A stretch of DNA of 64,000 nucleotides from Candidatus Avelusimicrobium cornigerorum (GTDB lineage: Bacteria; Elusimicrobiota; Elusimicrobia; Elusimicrobiales; Elusimicrobiaceae): the NCBI GenBank assembly GCA_002309715.1, contig DBXW01000008.1, positions 34,895-98,894 of the forward strand. Direction: 5' to 3'. The notes beneath the pieces were generated by a model, which was not told where the DNA came from, did not search any database, and saw nothing but the letters and a program-made list of their open reading frames with translations. The position numbers and the translations under genes are program-made. Below, in pieces: positions 1 through 9,291 of this stretch. Position 1 is the first letter of the stretch. Each line of letters begins with the position of its first letter.

Positions 1-365
1 CGATAACTGCGGATAGCGGCATCCAACGCTTCCATACCCATTACCGAGCAATGCATTTTTTCGGCCGGCAAATTGCCTAGCGCATCCGCAATATCCTGGT
101 TGGTAATGCGGGATGCTTCTTCCAATGTTTTACCTTTCACCATTTCGGTCAACATAGAAGAAGACGCTATCGCGCTGGCACAACCGAACGTTTCAAACTT
201 GGCATCTTCAATGACTTCGGTTTCTTTGTTTACTTTAATCGTTAAACGCAGCGCATCCCCGCAAATTAAACTGCCCACTTGGCCGGTGCCGTCTGCGTTT
301 TCAATAGTCCCCACATTGCGCGGGTTTTTAAAATGATCCATCACTTTATCGGTATAATCCCACAT
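1..365 (-). CDS. nifU: Fe-S cluster assembly scaffold NifU/IscU (3' part missing)
   Basis: Scaffold on which [Fe-S] clusters are built from cysteine-desulfurase sulfur before transfer to apoproteins. The gene runs off the left edge, so only the first 121 residues are visible. I read it directly on the minus strand from an ATG at 365, preceded by a GGGGGA ribosome site. The three conserved cluster-ligand cysteines are present at 35 (in LICGDAL), 62 (in FGCASAI) and 106 (in MHCSVMG), with the accessory Asp37. Length and motifs match the U-type N-terminal domain. Whether a C-terminal NfU domain follows cannot be seen, so the choice between the names nifU and iscU is open. Confidence 0.9.
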   Translation of the reverse strand, partial: MWDYTDKVMDHFKNPRNVGTIENADGTGQVGSLICGDALRLTIKVNKETEVIEDAKFETFGCASAIASSSMLTEMVKGKTLEEASRITNQDIADALGNLPAEKMHCSVMGMEALDAAIRSY

Positions 366-470
366 ACTTCCCCCTATATGATTATATTGTACCATTTTAA
401 CCCCTGCTCACGCGCCATAAAACGGCTACAGTTTAATGCCTAACGCCTTTTTTGCTAAAATGAAAGTACA

Positions 471-1295
471 ATGAATTTTTCCCGCATACTTGTCTTTTAT
501 AATGACCAAAAGCCCCTCAATGCCCCTTTGGCAAAAGAAGTGGCCGCCTGGCTTTCCGCCCAAAAAATAGCGGTGCGCGTTAGCACGGACTTTGAAAATT
601 TAGACCAAAACGACTTGCTCATTTGTATGGGTGGAGACGGCGCCTTGCTGCGCTGCGCGCGTGAAGCGGCTGCGTTGCAAGTGCCGATATTAGGTATCAA
701 CTGCGGCACGCTCGGTTTTTTGGCAACGTGTGAAAAAGAAGATTTTAAACAAGTTTTAGCGGATATTTTAAAAGGAAATTTTTTGCTTTGCGAGCGGATG
801 ATGTTATCCGTCTGCGTGCAATTTCCCGACGGGAAAAAACAACATTTTTGTGCCCTAAATGATTGTGTATTGCGCGCAGACAAACCGCGTGCACTCACCG
901 TACAGGCCGATTTTAATACCCGCCAACTGCCGCCCTATTTTGGTGACGGCGTATTGGTTTCCACGCCTACCGGCTCTACCGCGTATGCACTGGCAGCGGG
1001 CGGCCCGATTGTAGCACCCGGGGTGGAAGGATTGCTCGTTACCCCGATTTGTGCCCACACCCTTACGCAACGGCCGCTTTTATTGCCCGCCGACGGATCC
1101 CTTGTTTTACGCCCGATTTTAAAAACTTCTTTAGACGGGGCTTATTTAAGTTTAGACGGGCAAGTCAATTTATCGCTTACTGCTAGCAGCACTGTGCAAA
1201 TCACACGGGCTGCGCGAAACGCCCGATTTTTAATGACTCCGGAACGCGATTATTTTGCTATGTTAAACCGAAAACTAAATTGGGGGTGCCGCTAA
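471..1295 (+). CDS. nadK: NAD kinase
   Basis: ATP-NAD kinase makes NADP+ from NAD+ in the cytosol. The 274-residue protein has the family GGDG motif (MGGDGALLR, near residue 53), the NDCVLR segment that corresponds to the NE/D motif, and the glycine-rich region DGVLVSTPTGSTAY followed by AAGGP. Length is normal for the bacterial family. The stop is one base before the recN start, a nadK-recN pairing also seen in other bacteria. No Shine-Dalgarno is visible. A TGCTAAAAT extended -10-like sequence at 453-461 ends only 9 bases before the ATG, so the transcript may be almost leaderless. Confidence 0.93.
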   Translation: MNFSRILVFYNDQKPLNAPLAKEVAAWLSAQKIAVRVSTDFENLDQNDLLICMGGDGALLRCAREAAALQVPILGINCGTLGFLATCEKEDFKQVLADILKGNFLLCERMMLSVCVQFPDGKKQHFCALNDCVLRADKPRALTVQADFNTRQLPPYFGDGVLVSTPTGSTAYALAAGGPIVAPGVEGLLVTPICAHTLTQRPLLLPADGSLVLRPILKTSLDGAYLSLDGQVNLSLTASSTVQITRAARNARFLMTPERDYFAMLNRKLNWGCR

Positions 1296-1296
1296 A

Positions 1297-2955
1297 ATGC
1301 TTACGCACCTGCACGTTCAAAATTTTGCCATTATTGACGATATGACGCTTGATTTTTCGGAAGGACTAACCGTTTTTTCCGGTGAGACCGGGGCCGGAAA
1401 ATCTATTGTAATAGAAGCGTTGGGGTTTGTGCTTGGCGCGCGCGGAGATGTGTCTGTTATTAAAGACGGAGCCGAGCGCATGTGCGTAACCGCTGAATTT
1501 AAAAGCGCCTGTTTACCTACCGATATACGCACCCAATACCACTTATCCGCAGACCGTTTTACCTTACGGCGCGAATTAGATAAAAAGGGCAAAGGCAAAG
1601 CACAAATAGATGGGCGCGCCGTTACCGTAACCACCTTGGCCCAAATCGGCCGCTATTTGGTAGATTTCCACGGGCAACACGACCACCAAAGTCTCCTTCA
1701 CGCCTCGGTGCATTTAAACTTATTAGACCATTTTGCCAAGCACGGTGATTTGCTTACACACATGCAAACAGCCTACCAAACCGAGCAAGAAATTATTGCT
1801 AAATTAGACGCTATCCGTTTAAGCGCACAAGAAAAAGAACGCTTGCTGGATTTATATTCTTATCAATTAAAAGAAATTGAAGATGTACATCCGACCGCCG
1901 ATGAAGACGTGCAATTAGAAACCGCCTTGCCCAAACTCAAACACGCGGGCAAACTTTTGGAAATGGCCGAAGAAGCCTACGAAGAATTGTATAACACCGA
2001 AAATTCTGCCGCTTCACGCACTTCCCGCGCGGCTAAATTGCTGACGCAGATGGCTGAATTAGATGATAATTTGATGGCCCTGTCGCAAGATGTTAACACC
2101 GCGCTTGTTACGTTGGAAGACGCCGCCCAAACACTCGGCAGTTACAAAGACGATATGGATGTGGATCCCAACGCACTGGACAAAATGCTCACGCGTCACG
2201 AAAAATTGAAACGCTTAAAAGCCAAATACGGCCCGGAACTAACTGACGTACTTGCCACCGCAGACGATTTGCGCCTGAAAATCAAAAATCTGCAACACGC
2301 CGAAGAACACGAACAAGATTTAGAAAATGATTTAAAAACCGCGCACGAACACGTATTAAAACTTGCCCGCTCCTTACATGACAAACGAATGAAAGCGGCC
2401 GAAAAATTAGCCCGATTGATTACCGAAGAAATCCGCCCGCTTGGATTTAATCAAGTTAAATTTTCCGTAGCCGTAGAAATGGATGAAGAAAACATCACTT
2501 CTACCGGGGCTGACAAAGTAGAGTTTTTATTCTCACCCAATCCCGGTCAAGCCTTGCGCCCGTTAAAGAATATCGCATCAGGCGGTGAAATTTCCCGCGT
2601 AATGTTGGGGCTTAAAACCGTGCTTGCTCCCACCGTGCCGGTAATGGTTTTTGACGAAATAGATGCCGGTATCGGCGGAGAAACCGGACATTTGGTCGGA
2701 CAAAAATTACGCTTGGCCGCCAACGGGAAACAGGTTTTATGCGTTACCCATTTAGCACAGGTAGCCGCTCAAGCGCACTTTAATTTTCATGTAGAAAAAA
2801 CCGCCACCAAAAATTCTACCAATGTGACCATTTCTCCCTTAGTTGGCGAAACGCTAACCACCGAAATTGCCCGTATGCTGGGAGGAAACAGCGCCAAAAC
2901 ATCCGCCGCATTTAATCACGCCAAAGAACTTTTACAAGAGGTGAACCGTGCTTAA
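1297..2955 (+). CDS. recN: DNA repair protein RecN
   Basis: SMC-like ATPase involved in double-strand break repair. The 552-residue protein begins with an ABC-type head (NFAIIDDMTLDF, Walker A GETGAGKS near residue 30). A long helical coiled-coil region follows (about 150-370), then the second half of the head with the signature SGGEISRVMLGLK, Walker B VMVFDEIDAGIGG and the D-loop. Length is typical. It starts one base after nadK and overlaps the next small gene by 8 bp, so these genes probably share one transcript. Confidence 0.95.
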   Translation: MLTHLHVQNFAIIDDMTLDFSEGLTVFSGETGAGKSIVIEALGFVLGARGDVSVIKDGAERMCVTAEFKSACLPTDIRTQYHLSADRFTLRRELDKKGKGKAQIDGRAVTVTTLAQIGRYLVDFHGQHDHQSLLHASVHLNLLDHFAKHGDLLTHMQTAYQTEQEIIAKLDAIRLSAQEKERLLDLYSYQLKEIEDVHPTADEDVQLETALPKLKHAGKLLEMAEEAYEELYNTENSAASRTSRAAKLLTQMAELDDNLMALSQDVNTALVTLEDAAQTLGSYKDDMDVDPNALDKMLTRHEKLKRLKAKYGPELTDVLATADDLRLKIKNLQHAEEHEQDLENDLKTAHEHVLKLARSLHDKRMKAAEKLARLITEEIRPLGFNQVKFSVAVEMDEENITSTGADKVEFLFSPNPGQALRPLKNIASGGEISRVMLGLKTVLAPTVPVMVFDEIDAGIGGETGHLVGQKLRLAANGKQVLCVTHLAQVAAQAHFNFHVEKTATKNSTNVTISPLVGETLTTEIARMLGGNSAKTSAAFNHAKELLQEVNRA

Positions 2956-3217
2956 AAACATTCTCCCGCATCGTTGGATAAAAACCGGTGCACTTATTGT
3001 TATTTGCCAAGTGCTTTTTTATATTGCTTTTGTGGTGGGTTTTTATTCTCTGGTGCAGTTGATATACTCTTTGTTTTCTGCCGAGTTAATCCCCGCACGT
3101 CGGATATTGTTTCTGGCGCTTTTTCAAAGTTTTTTATTATGCGCCGCAAGCGCTTGCCTAATGCGAATTTTGCAAACGTTACGCGTTCTACTGCAAAATA
3201 AAACCCAAACAAACTAA
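2948..3217 (+). CDS. Small membrane protein, unknown function
   Basis: An 89-residue protein starting with GTG inside the last codons of recN (8-bp overlap), which suggests translational coupling. Two hydrophobic segments (about 12-41 and 48-72) predict two membrane passes with short basic ends. I recognise no family. Its outline, including an ILQxLR-type segment after the second hydrophobic stretch, resembles the 103-residue protein encoded just downstream at 3290, so the two may be diverged tandem paralogues. An overlapping frame at 2974-3201 is weaker because it lacks this pattern. Confidence 0.6.
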   Translation: MLKNILPHRWIKTGALIVICQVLFYIAFVVGFYSLVQLIYSLFSAELIPARRILFLALFQSFLLCAASACLMRILQTLRVLLQNKTQTN

Positions 3218-3232
3218 ACAAAACTTCGTTCT

Positions 3233-3243
3233 TTTGATACAAT
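3233..3243 (+). promoter_or_regulatory. Extended -10 promoter motif (TTTGATACAAT)
   Basis: TG-A-TACAAT matches an extended -10 element and lies about 47 bases before the start at 3290. The same 11-mer occurs before the tRNA (55452) and before the acyl-CoA dehydrogenase gene (57578). No good -35 is seen. Confidence 0.45.
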
Positions 3244-3289
3244 GTAGGTAAGGGAAAATTTCCCTATCTATGATATAAGGAGTCATGCT

Positions 3290-3601
3290 ATGTCTAAATG
3301 CTGCAAATATGCTAAATGGTATCCGCACAACTGGTTGTGCCTCAAGGGGTTGTCTATCGTGTTTATCGTATTATTTTATCTCACGTTAGCCCATCTTATC
3401 TACCAAGCCATCTCCATTTTGACGCACCCGGCTTTTACCGGAAGCACCATGTGGATGATTTTGCTTGGTTATACCCTTAGCGAAGCCGGTGTGGCTATCG
3501 GGTTTTTAACCGTTGCAAAAATTTTGCAGGCTTTGCGCAAAATTAAACAAGCCGTAGCCCCGTGCTGCTGCGAGGCAAAAGCCACCGAAGAAGGTAAATA
3601 A
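3290..3601 (+). CDS. Small cysteine-flanked membrane protein, unknown function
   Basis: A 103-residue protein with a clear AAGGAG ribosome site. It has two hydrophobic segments (about 19-47 and 55-80). Both ends carry clustered cysteines: CC at residues 4-5 and a CCC run near residue 92, each followed by charged residues. No known domain is recognised. A hairpin terminator follows directly, and an extended -10 motif precedes it, so it may be a single-gene unit. It resembles the preceding 89-residue protein in size and segment order. Confidence 0.65.
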   Translation: MSKCCKYAKWYPHNWLCLKGLSIVFIVLFYLTLAHLIYQAISILTHPAFTGSTMWMILLGYTLSEAGVAIGFLTVAKILQALRKIKQAVAPCCCEAKATEEGK

Positions 3602-3609
3602 CTATTTGA

Positions 3610-3633
3610 GGGCGCGCGCAAGCGCGCCCTTTT
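3610..3633 (+). terminator. Rho-independent terminator
   Basis: Perfect 8-bp stem GGGCGCGC/GCGCGCCC with a GCAA tetraloop, followed by TTTT. It closes the transcript of the small membrane protein at 3290-3601. Confidence 0.85.
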
Positions 3634-3654
3634 ACCTGGTCATAGGACAGCCGT

Positions 3655-4959
3655 ATGAAGAAATTTGTTCTTCTTGTTTTATGTTATTTCGTTACATTAG
3701 CCGTGCAAGCCGAAACGCTTAAGATGAAAGACGGCTCACTTATTAGCGGGTCTATTTTATCACAAACAGAATACACGCTTAACTTGGCTACTTCTTACGG
3801 GAACATTACCCTTAACCAACGCGATATTGAACAAATTTTGCCCGACAAACATCGTCTTATTTTAAAAGGCGGTTCGCAGTTAGTAGGTATTATTTTGGAC
3901 ATGGATGAATTTAACCTCAAACTGCAAACTGACGACGGGACCGTCGTTAATATAGATATGCCGCAAATCGTTTCCATAGAAGCGTATGATTACGACCGCG
4001 GCAAGAACGCTCAACAAGAATTTGTAGAGAAAAAAATTGAACAAGAGCAACAAGCCAAAGTTGCTCAAGAAGCAGCCCAAGCCGCCGCTGCTACCGGTGC
4101 CGTAACCGCCGGCGGACTGACTTTTGATTCCGACATTGACCAAGTGTTTAATGCCCGCAAAGCAGCCGTGGTAAACGGACAGGTGCAAACTCCATCCGCG
4201 CAAATACAACAGACCGCCGCCAAACCGTTAAGCGACGAAGAAGCCTTCCTCAAAAACGTAAAATCCGGGGCCATTTCCCCCAAAGAATATGCCGCCGCGG
4301 CCAAAGAAGAATTATCCGCCAAAAAGGCGCAAGCAAAAACAACTCCCAAGTCCGTTAAACGGGTAGAAAAAAACTTCTCTAAATACTTCGCTGTTCAGAT
4401 AGGCGCTATCCCCCTTGATTTAAAAGCAAAAGGAGAACTCCCCATCGGATCTGATACCATTGATTTAGGCGACGAAGGCTTGGATATGGGCAAAACAGGG
4501 GTAGCCGTATCCAGCAAATTTTTATGGCGCGTTAAAGAAAGCAATCTTTGGTTAGGCCCAACCGTCTCTTTCTTCAATATATCTAACAAAAAATACAATT
4601 TACAAAGCGGAACCGATGCCTATGAATTAAGTTCCAGCGGGAGTGCTTTTGCGCTGGGAGCCGCCGCCAATTATTATATAAATCCAAAAAGCCGCTTCGC
4701 TTTTTACTTAACGGGAACCGCCCAATACGAAATGCTCTCGCTGAATTATCACGGATTGAAAAACGCCACAACTGCCGTCAGCGATTCTGTTTCTTCCAAT
4801 GGCTTGTCCGGGGCCGCGGGGGTAGGTGTGGAAACGTGGATTGATGATTTAATGCTCGGGTTAGAAGTACGCCAAGTGTTTTCACCGCGCAAGAAGGTAC
4901 TGAAAGATTCCGCCGCTTCTAACACCGTGGCACAAGTGCAATTAAGTTGGAAATTTTAA
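3655..4959 (+). CDS. Outer membrane protein: tandem small beta-domains plus beta-barrel
   Basis: A 434-residue exported protein. Residues 1-19 are a signal peptide ending AVQA. Two tandem copies of a roughly 43-residue beta-rich unit follow: LKMKDGSLISGSIL at about 22 and LILKGGSQLVGIIL at about 66, each ending in an Ile-rich strand. Next comes an Ala/Gln/Glu-rich helical linker (about 120-235). The C-terminal 200 residues alternate polar and hydrophobic residues and end in Phe (QLSWKF), as expected for a barrel inserted by the BAM machinery. The small repeats resemble Sm/SH3-like beta folds, but the family is not certain. Function is unknown. Its stop overlaps the next start (TAATG). Confidence 0.75.
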   Translation: MKKFVLLVLCYFVTLAVQAETLKMKDGSLISGSILSQTEYTLNLATSYGNITLNQRDIEQILPDKHRLILKGGSQLVGIILDMDEFNLKLQTDDGTVVNIDMPQIVSIEAYDYDRGKNAQQEFVEKKIEQEQQAKVAQEAAQAAAATGAVTAGGLTFDSDIDQVFNARKAAVVNGQVQTPSAQIQQTAAKPLSDEEAFLKNVKSGAISPKEYAAAAKEELSAKKAQAKTTPKSVKRVEKNFSKYFAVQIGAIPLDLKAKGELPIGSDTIDLGDEGLDMGKTGVAVSSKFLWRVKESNLWLGPTVSFFNISNKKYNLQSGTDAYELSSSGSAFALGAAANYYINPKSRFAFYLTGTAQYEMLSLNYHGLKNATTAVSDSVSSNGLSGAAGVGVETWIDDLMLGLEVRQVFSPRKKVLKDSAASNTVAQVQLSWKF

Positions 4960-6062
4960 TGAAAATTCTTGCTCTGCCCAACGCGCTAAAAGGTTCTCTC
5001 TCCGCGCGAAAAGCGGGGCAAGTTTTTTTACGCACATTAACCCCTGTCCATACATTGCGCACGTGGCCTATTTGCGATGGCGGAGACGGATTGTTAGATT
5101 TTTTTAAATCATTAGATCCTCACGCCAAAACCGTTTTTGTAACCGCCAAAAATGCCTTCTTAAAAAACAAACGAGTCCCTTTTCTCTTATTATCCGACCA
5201 AAAAACCGCCGTATTGGAGACTGCCCAAATTTGCGGGCTTGGAAATGCCACCCCAAAAGAGTTGGATCCCTTGGGAGCATCCTCTTACGGAGTTGGCCAA
5301 GTGTTATCTGCCGCGGTTAAACGCGGCGCCAAAACAATTTATGTGGGGCTTGGCGGAGTGGCATGTAATGACGGCGGCGCGGGGATGGTGCAAGCCTGCA
5401 AAGCGTGTTTATACGACAAAAACGGCGGCGAACTTTTGCCCGGTGCACAAGCCTTGTTAAAATTAAAACAACTGGAATTATCCCCTTTAAAAAAACTTTT
5501 TAAAGGAATTAAAATTATAGGAATTGCAGACGTAAAAAACCCGCTACTCGGCCCGCTTGGTTCAGCCCGCGTTTTCGGCCCGCAAAAAGGGGCTTCCCCT
5601 AAACAGGTAGATATGTTGGAACGCGCATTAACCGTATGGGAGAAAGTCTTGCAAAAAACAACCGGAAAAAAGATTGCTCATGTCCCAAGCACCGGGGCTG
5701 CCGGCGCGATTGCGGCCGGACTATACGCTTGTTTAGGTGCCAAATTATGTTTGGGAGCAGAACATCTTTTTAAAAAAGCATGCTTGGAAAAATGGTTTTC
5801 TTGGGCCGATTTAATCATCACATGTGAAGGAAAATTAGACGCACAAACATTTTACGGAAAAGCACCGGGCGTCGTTTTGCATTTAGCCAAAAAACACAAT
5901 AAACCCGTATTATTTATTTGCGGACAAGCGGATTTTTCCGTTTTACACAAAAAAAATCTTCCCGCCTTGAAAGTGGCTCCGCTCATTGATTTTGCTACTG
6001 ATGAAAATGACGCAAAAAAACACGCGGCAAAGTATATCCGCCGCGTGTTAAATTGCCTATAA
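4959..6062 (+). CDS. Glycerate kinase (GarK/GlxK type)
   Basis: Predicted to phosphorylate D-glycerate using ATP. The 367-residue protein starts MKILALPNALKGSLSA, matching the family N-terminus. It has DGGDG (near residue 44), the GLGGVACNDGGAG loop (normally GIGGSATNDGGAG), the STGAAGAIAAGL region and CEGKLDAQTFYGKAP. I chose the ATG at 4959, which overlaps the upstream stop as TAATG. An upstream TTG at 4947 would add four residues that merely read through the previous gene's end. Active-site loop substitutions are conservative. Confidence 0.88.
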   Translation: MKILALPNALKGSLSARKAGQVFLRTLTPVHTLRTWPICDGGDGLLDFFKSLDPHAKTVFVTAKNAFLKNKRVPFLLLSDQKTAVLETAQICGLGNATPKELDPLGASSYGVGQVLSAAVKRGAKTIYVGLGGVACNDGGAGMVQACKACLYDKNGGELLPGAQALLKLKQLELSPLKKLFKGIKIIGIADVKNPLLGPLGSARVFGPQKGASPKQVDMLERALTVWEKVLQKTTGKKIAHVPSTGAAGAIAAGLYACLGAKLCLGAEHLFKKACLEKWFSWADLIITCEGKLDAQTFYGKAPGVVLHLAKKHNKPVLFICGQADFSVLHKKNLPALKVAPLIDFATDENDAKKHAAKYIRRVLNCL

Positions 6063-6066
6063 AACA

Positions 6067-7293
6067 CTAATATAACGGTATGCCATACTCCTTGGCCAGC
6101 GCGTTATAGCGGTCAATTACTTTACGCACGAATTTCCGTTTTTCCGTATAAGCCCCCGGGAAAAACCCACTCTTAAAACCGGCAATGACCAAGTTCTTTA
6201 AATCTTTGGGAGACAGGGGAATGTTTTTGACAAGCAGTTCCATTTCTTTGGTAACGCAAGTATTAGAAACTAAGCGGTTATCGGTATTGATAGTAACAGG
6301 CAACCCGTGTTTTATCATCTCTTTAATGGGATGATTTTTAACCGATTTAATCTCCGGCAACGTTTGCAAGTTGCTTGTTAAACAAACTTCCACGCCGATA
6401 CGCTCGCTGGCCAGGTAGTTTGCTAACGAGTCCACATAGGCCTGTTTGTCGGTTACTTTGCGGTCTTTAATCATATCCGCCGAAAAAAGATGCGTGCCGT
6501 GCCCAATGCGGTTAGCGTAACACTCGGTAATGGCTTGGAAAATAGATTCCGGCCCGTATGCCTCGCCGGAGTGGACTGTTTTGCGTATAAAATGCCGGTG
6601 CACATAACGATAAGCCGCCACATGATCGGCCGCCGGATAACCCGCCTCTTCACCGGCCAAGTCAAACCCAACAATCGGCAAATGCTCTTCGTTAACCATT
6701 TTTACAATCATCTTGGCAAGTTCCAAAGACGCAATTCCAACAATTTCGCTTTTTGAAAACTGTGTTAGTGTGCCGATAAGGGTTGCATAATACGGAGACA
6801 TAAACTTATTAAAATTACGCATGGCACACGCGATAATACCAAAGTGGAATTCCAATTCATCTCCATTTTGAACCGCGGCAGAAGTATTATGTTCTTCTTG
6901 AGCGCGGGTTAAACCACGGGCCACCGCGCGAATAGCCTCTTGGGCCGTAAGAGACCCGTTAGCGTGTAATTGCGGGGCAAAACGTACTTCCATATACCGC
7001 ACGCCTTCGGCAATAGCATCTTGCCCTAATTCATAAGAAATGCGTTCTATGCTTGGAGCATCTTGCATCACAGCATCGGTATAACTAAACCCTTTTAAAT
7101 ACTCTACCAAAGACGCGTATTTATCTTTAAAAACTTTTTGACGCAAGCCCTTTTCCGTATACGCGGGGAGTTCTATCCCATGTTTTTTTGCCAAATCAAT
7201 CAGCGTAGAAAGGCGTAGAGAGCCGTCTAAATGAACGTGCAAATCGGCTTTCGGGATACGGCGTAAAAAAGCAGCAGGTATTTTGAGTTTCAT
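6067..7293 (-). CDS. add: Adenosine deaminase family protein
   Basis: Predicted to deaminate adenosine to inosine in purine salvage. The 408-residue TIM-barrel metalloenzyme has the zinc HxH motif (LHVHLDGSLR, residues about 18-27), a HSGE motif in place of the usual HAGE with the catalytic Glu kept, RIGHGTHL, and the C-terminal zinc Asp in TINTDNR. The ATG at 7293 is preceded by GGAG. The open frame extends further upstream, but only through the end of cysS. It begins one base after cysS stops, as the last gene of the ispDF-cysS cluster. AMP or other aminohydrolase specificity is possible. Confidence 0.88.
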   Translation of the reverse strand: MKLKIPAAFLRRIPKADLHVHLDGSLRLSTLIDLAKKHGIELPAYTEKGLRQKVFKDKYASLVEYLKGFSYTDAVMQDAPSIERISYELGQDAIAEGVRYMEVRFAPQLHANGSLTAQEAIRAVARGLTRAQEEHNTSAAVQNGDELEFHFGIIACAMRNFNKFMSPYYATLIGTLTQFSKSEIVGIASLELAKMIVKMVNEEHLPIVGFDLAGEEAGYPAADHVAAYRYVHRHFIRKTVHSGEAYGPESIFQAITECYANRIGHGTHLFSADMIKDRKVTDKQAYVDSLANYLASERIGVEVCLTSNLQTLPEIKSVKNHPIKEMIKHGLPVTINTDNRLVSNTCVTKEMELLVKNIPLSPKDLKNLVIAGFKSGFFPGAYTEKRKFVRKVIDRYNALAKEYGIPLY

Positions 7294-7294
7294 A

Positions 7295-8695
7295 TTATTT
7301 TTTCTCCGTTTGTTGCCCTTGGGGGGTATCTTTGACGATATATCCTTTTTGTAAAATCGCGTCACGCAACTCGTCTGATTTTTTCCAATCTTTGGCTTGC
7401 CGTGCAGCAACGCGCTCCTCTAACAAGGCCAACACATCCGCGGGCAAAGAAGGGCGCACCGATTGTTCTTCTTTTAACAAATCTAACGATAAAATAGATT
7501 CTGCCGTTTGCAAGAAATCCCATTTTTCCGCCGCCGACAAATCTCCGCAACGCACGGCTTCCCACGTTACAGCCAATGCTTTGGGGGCATTTAAATCATC
7601 TTGCATGGCTTGTATAAATTTTGTTTTCCATGCACGGCTGTTTTCTGTTTCTTTTGCCGTATGGGCCGATTCCTGCCCAATTTGCGCAGTAAGTGCGCGT
7701 AAATTTTTTAAACTCTTGGCCGCGCTGTCCATACTTTCGTAAGAAAATTCTAATTGCGTGCGGTAATGTGCCCCTAAACATAAATACCGATATGCTAACG
7801 GTTCATATCCTTTTTCTTTAAGCACATCTACCGTTACAAACGTGCCGCCGGATTTGGACATTTTACCGGAACGCAAAATCAAAAATTCACCGTGTATCCA
7901 ATAGTTCACATATTTTTGCCCGGTAGCGGCTTCGCTTTGGGCAATTTCGTTGGTGTGATGAATAGTTACGTGGTCAATACCGCCGCAGTGAATATCCAAC
8001 GTGTTGCCCAAGTATTTCATAGCCATAGCGGAACACTCAATGTGCCACCCGGGGAAACCAACTCCCCACGGGCTGTCCCACTCCATTTGGCGTTTCTTGT
8101 CTTTAGGCGAAAATTTCCACAAGGCAAAATCGGTCGGATTGCGTTTTTCATCACTCATTTCCACACGTGCCCCACCCTGCAAACCGGAAATGTGAGCGTG
8201 CCCTACGAGCGCATCATAATGAGCAAATTTAGAAGTATCGTAATAAATACCGTCGCTTGTACGGTAGGTATATCCTTTTTCTTCCAACGTTTTAACTAAC
8301 TCAATCATCGGGGAAATATGTTCCGTTGCACGGCTGATAATTGTCGGGCGAGTGCAGTGCAACGCATCATAATCTTGCCAAAATTTTTGTTCATAAAATT
8401 TTGCAATATCCCACGCGCTTTTGCCTTCGCGGGCAGCACCCACTTCCATTTTATCTTCGCCATCGTCGGCATCGGAAACCAAGTGTCCCACGTCGGTTAC
8501 GTTCATCACGTGGGTTAGCGGATACTCTAAACGCAACGTACGAGAAAGTAAATCTTCAAAAATGTATGTGCGCAAATTGCCGATATGTGCAAAATTATAT
8601 ACTGTCGGTCCGCAGCAATACATCGTGACATTGTCCTTATGTTGCGGGACAAAATCTTCCTTCCGGCGGGTGGCAGTATTATACAAACGAATCAT
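7295..8695 (-). CDS. cysS: Cysteinyl-tRNA synthetase
   Basis: Class I synthetase charging tRNA-Cys. It has 466 residues. The N-terminal CCGPTVYNFAHIGN includes the HIGH-like signature and a zinc cysteine. Other zinc ligands appear in HIECSAMA and the GGIDHVTIHHTNE segment, and the KMSKSGGT signature follows. The tail after the anticodon-binding helices is short. The gene overlaps the upstream lipoprotein gene by 4 bp (ATGA), so the two are translationally coupled. Confidence 0.97.
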   Translation of the reverse strand: MIRLYNTATRRKEDFVPQHKDNVTMYCCGPTVYNFAHIGNLRTYIFEDLLSRTLRLEYPLTHVMNVTDVGHLVSDADDGEDKMEVGAAREGKSAWDIAKFYEQKFWQDYDALHCTRPTIISRATEHISPMIELVKTLEEKGYTYRTSDGIYYDTSKFAHYDALVGHAHISGLQGGARVEMSDEKRNPTDFALWKFSPKDKKRQMEWDSPWGVGFPGWHIECSAMAMKYLGNTLDIHCGGIDHVTIHHTNEIAQSEAATGQKYVNYWIHGEFLILRSGKMSKSGGTFVTVDVLKEKGYEPLAYRYLCLGAHYRTQLEFSYESMDSAAKSLKNLRALTAQIGQESAHTAKETENSRAWKTKFIQAMQDDLNAPKALAVTWEAVRCGDLSAAEKWDFLQTAESILSLDLLKEEQSVRPSLPADVLALLEERVAARQAKDWKKSDELRDAILQKGYIVKDTPQGQQTEKK

Positions 8696-9291
8696 TTTTG
8701 GGCCTCTTGCGTGAGTTGTATATAAGAAAGACGCGTCTGCTCAAAAAACAACTTGCAAACTTTTTCGCCGATATTATTAGCCGAACGTTCGCTCATACGG
8801 CATTGCACTTGCACCGCCGAGAGAGGATTTACCGAACCGGCACTGGTCATAGTGTATGTAAAACCGGAAGGTTGATACGTACGCAAGGCTTTGGAGTAGG
8901 CTTTTTTAATGGCCATCTCCAATTGCGACATTTCTTTGCGGGTAGCCTTAGCCCCTAAATCAAACTTTCGCGAAGCAACCGTAACCACCACATCGCCGTA
9001 CGTGTGATACGAATTAGCCAACCCTTCGGAAACAAAATCTTCGTCTTCTCCTAATTCTTCTTCTGTTTCCGATTTAGTTTGTGCTACTTCTTGAGCCGCT
9101 AAATGATCGGTAAATGCGTTGGGCTCATCGTCCGGGATAGCGGAAGAAAACTCATAGTATGCTTCGTTTTTTCCATAATGCGAATAATCAATACCCTGGG
9201 TAACTTTCTTGCGAGAACTGTATGAAGTACTGGCTCCGCAAGCACTTAAAAAAACGGCAACTAAACATAGAATAACTAAACGAATTTTCAT
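8692..9291 (-). CDS. Lipoprotein of unknown function
   Basis: A 199-residue protein with a lipoprotein signal peptide and lipobox LSAC (Cys18). After processing there is a low-complexity acidic stretch (EEELGEDEDF near 80), then a compact C-terminal domain (about 95-190) with a predicted helix-strand mix and two cysteines (in QCRMSER and EKVCKLF). I recognise no family. It overlaps ispDF upstream and cysS downstream by 4 bp each (ATGA both times), so it is locked into an operon for isoprenoid precursor and tRNA charging genes. Nothing in its sequence links it to either process. Confidence 0.75.
   Translation of the reverse strand: MKIRLVILCLVAVFLSACGASTSYSSRKKVTQGIDYSHYGKNEAYYEFSSAIPDDEPNAFTDHLAAQEVAQTKSETEEELGEDEDFVSEGLANSYHTYGDVVVTVASRKFDLGAKATRKEMSQLEMAIKKAYSKALRTYQPSGFTYTMTSAGSVNPLSAVQVQCRMSERSANNIGEKVCKLFFEQTRLSYIQLTQEAQK

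Noticed and set aside
2974..3201. Alternative small ORF in another frame inside 2948-3217
   Set aside because: The frame at 2948 overlaps recN in coupled fashion and shows a consistent two-helix membrane pattern; the other frame does not.
6067..7410. Longer adenosine deaminase starting at 7410
   Set aside because: The extra 39 residues overlap the end of cysS; the ATG at 7293 has a proper ribosome site and gives the family N-terminus.
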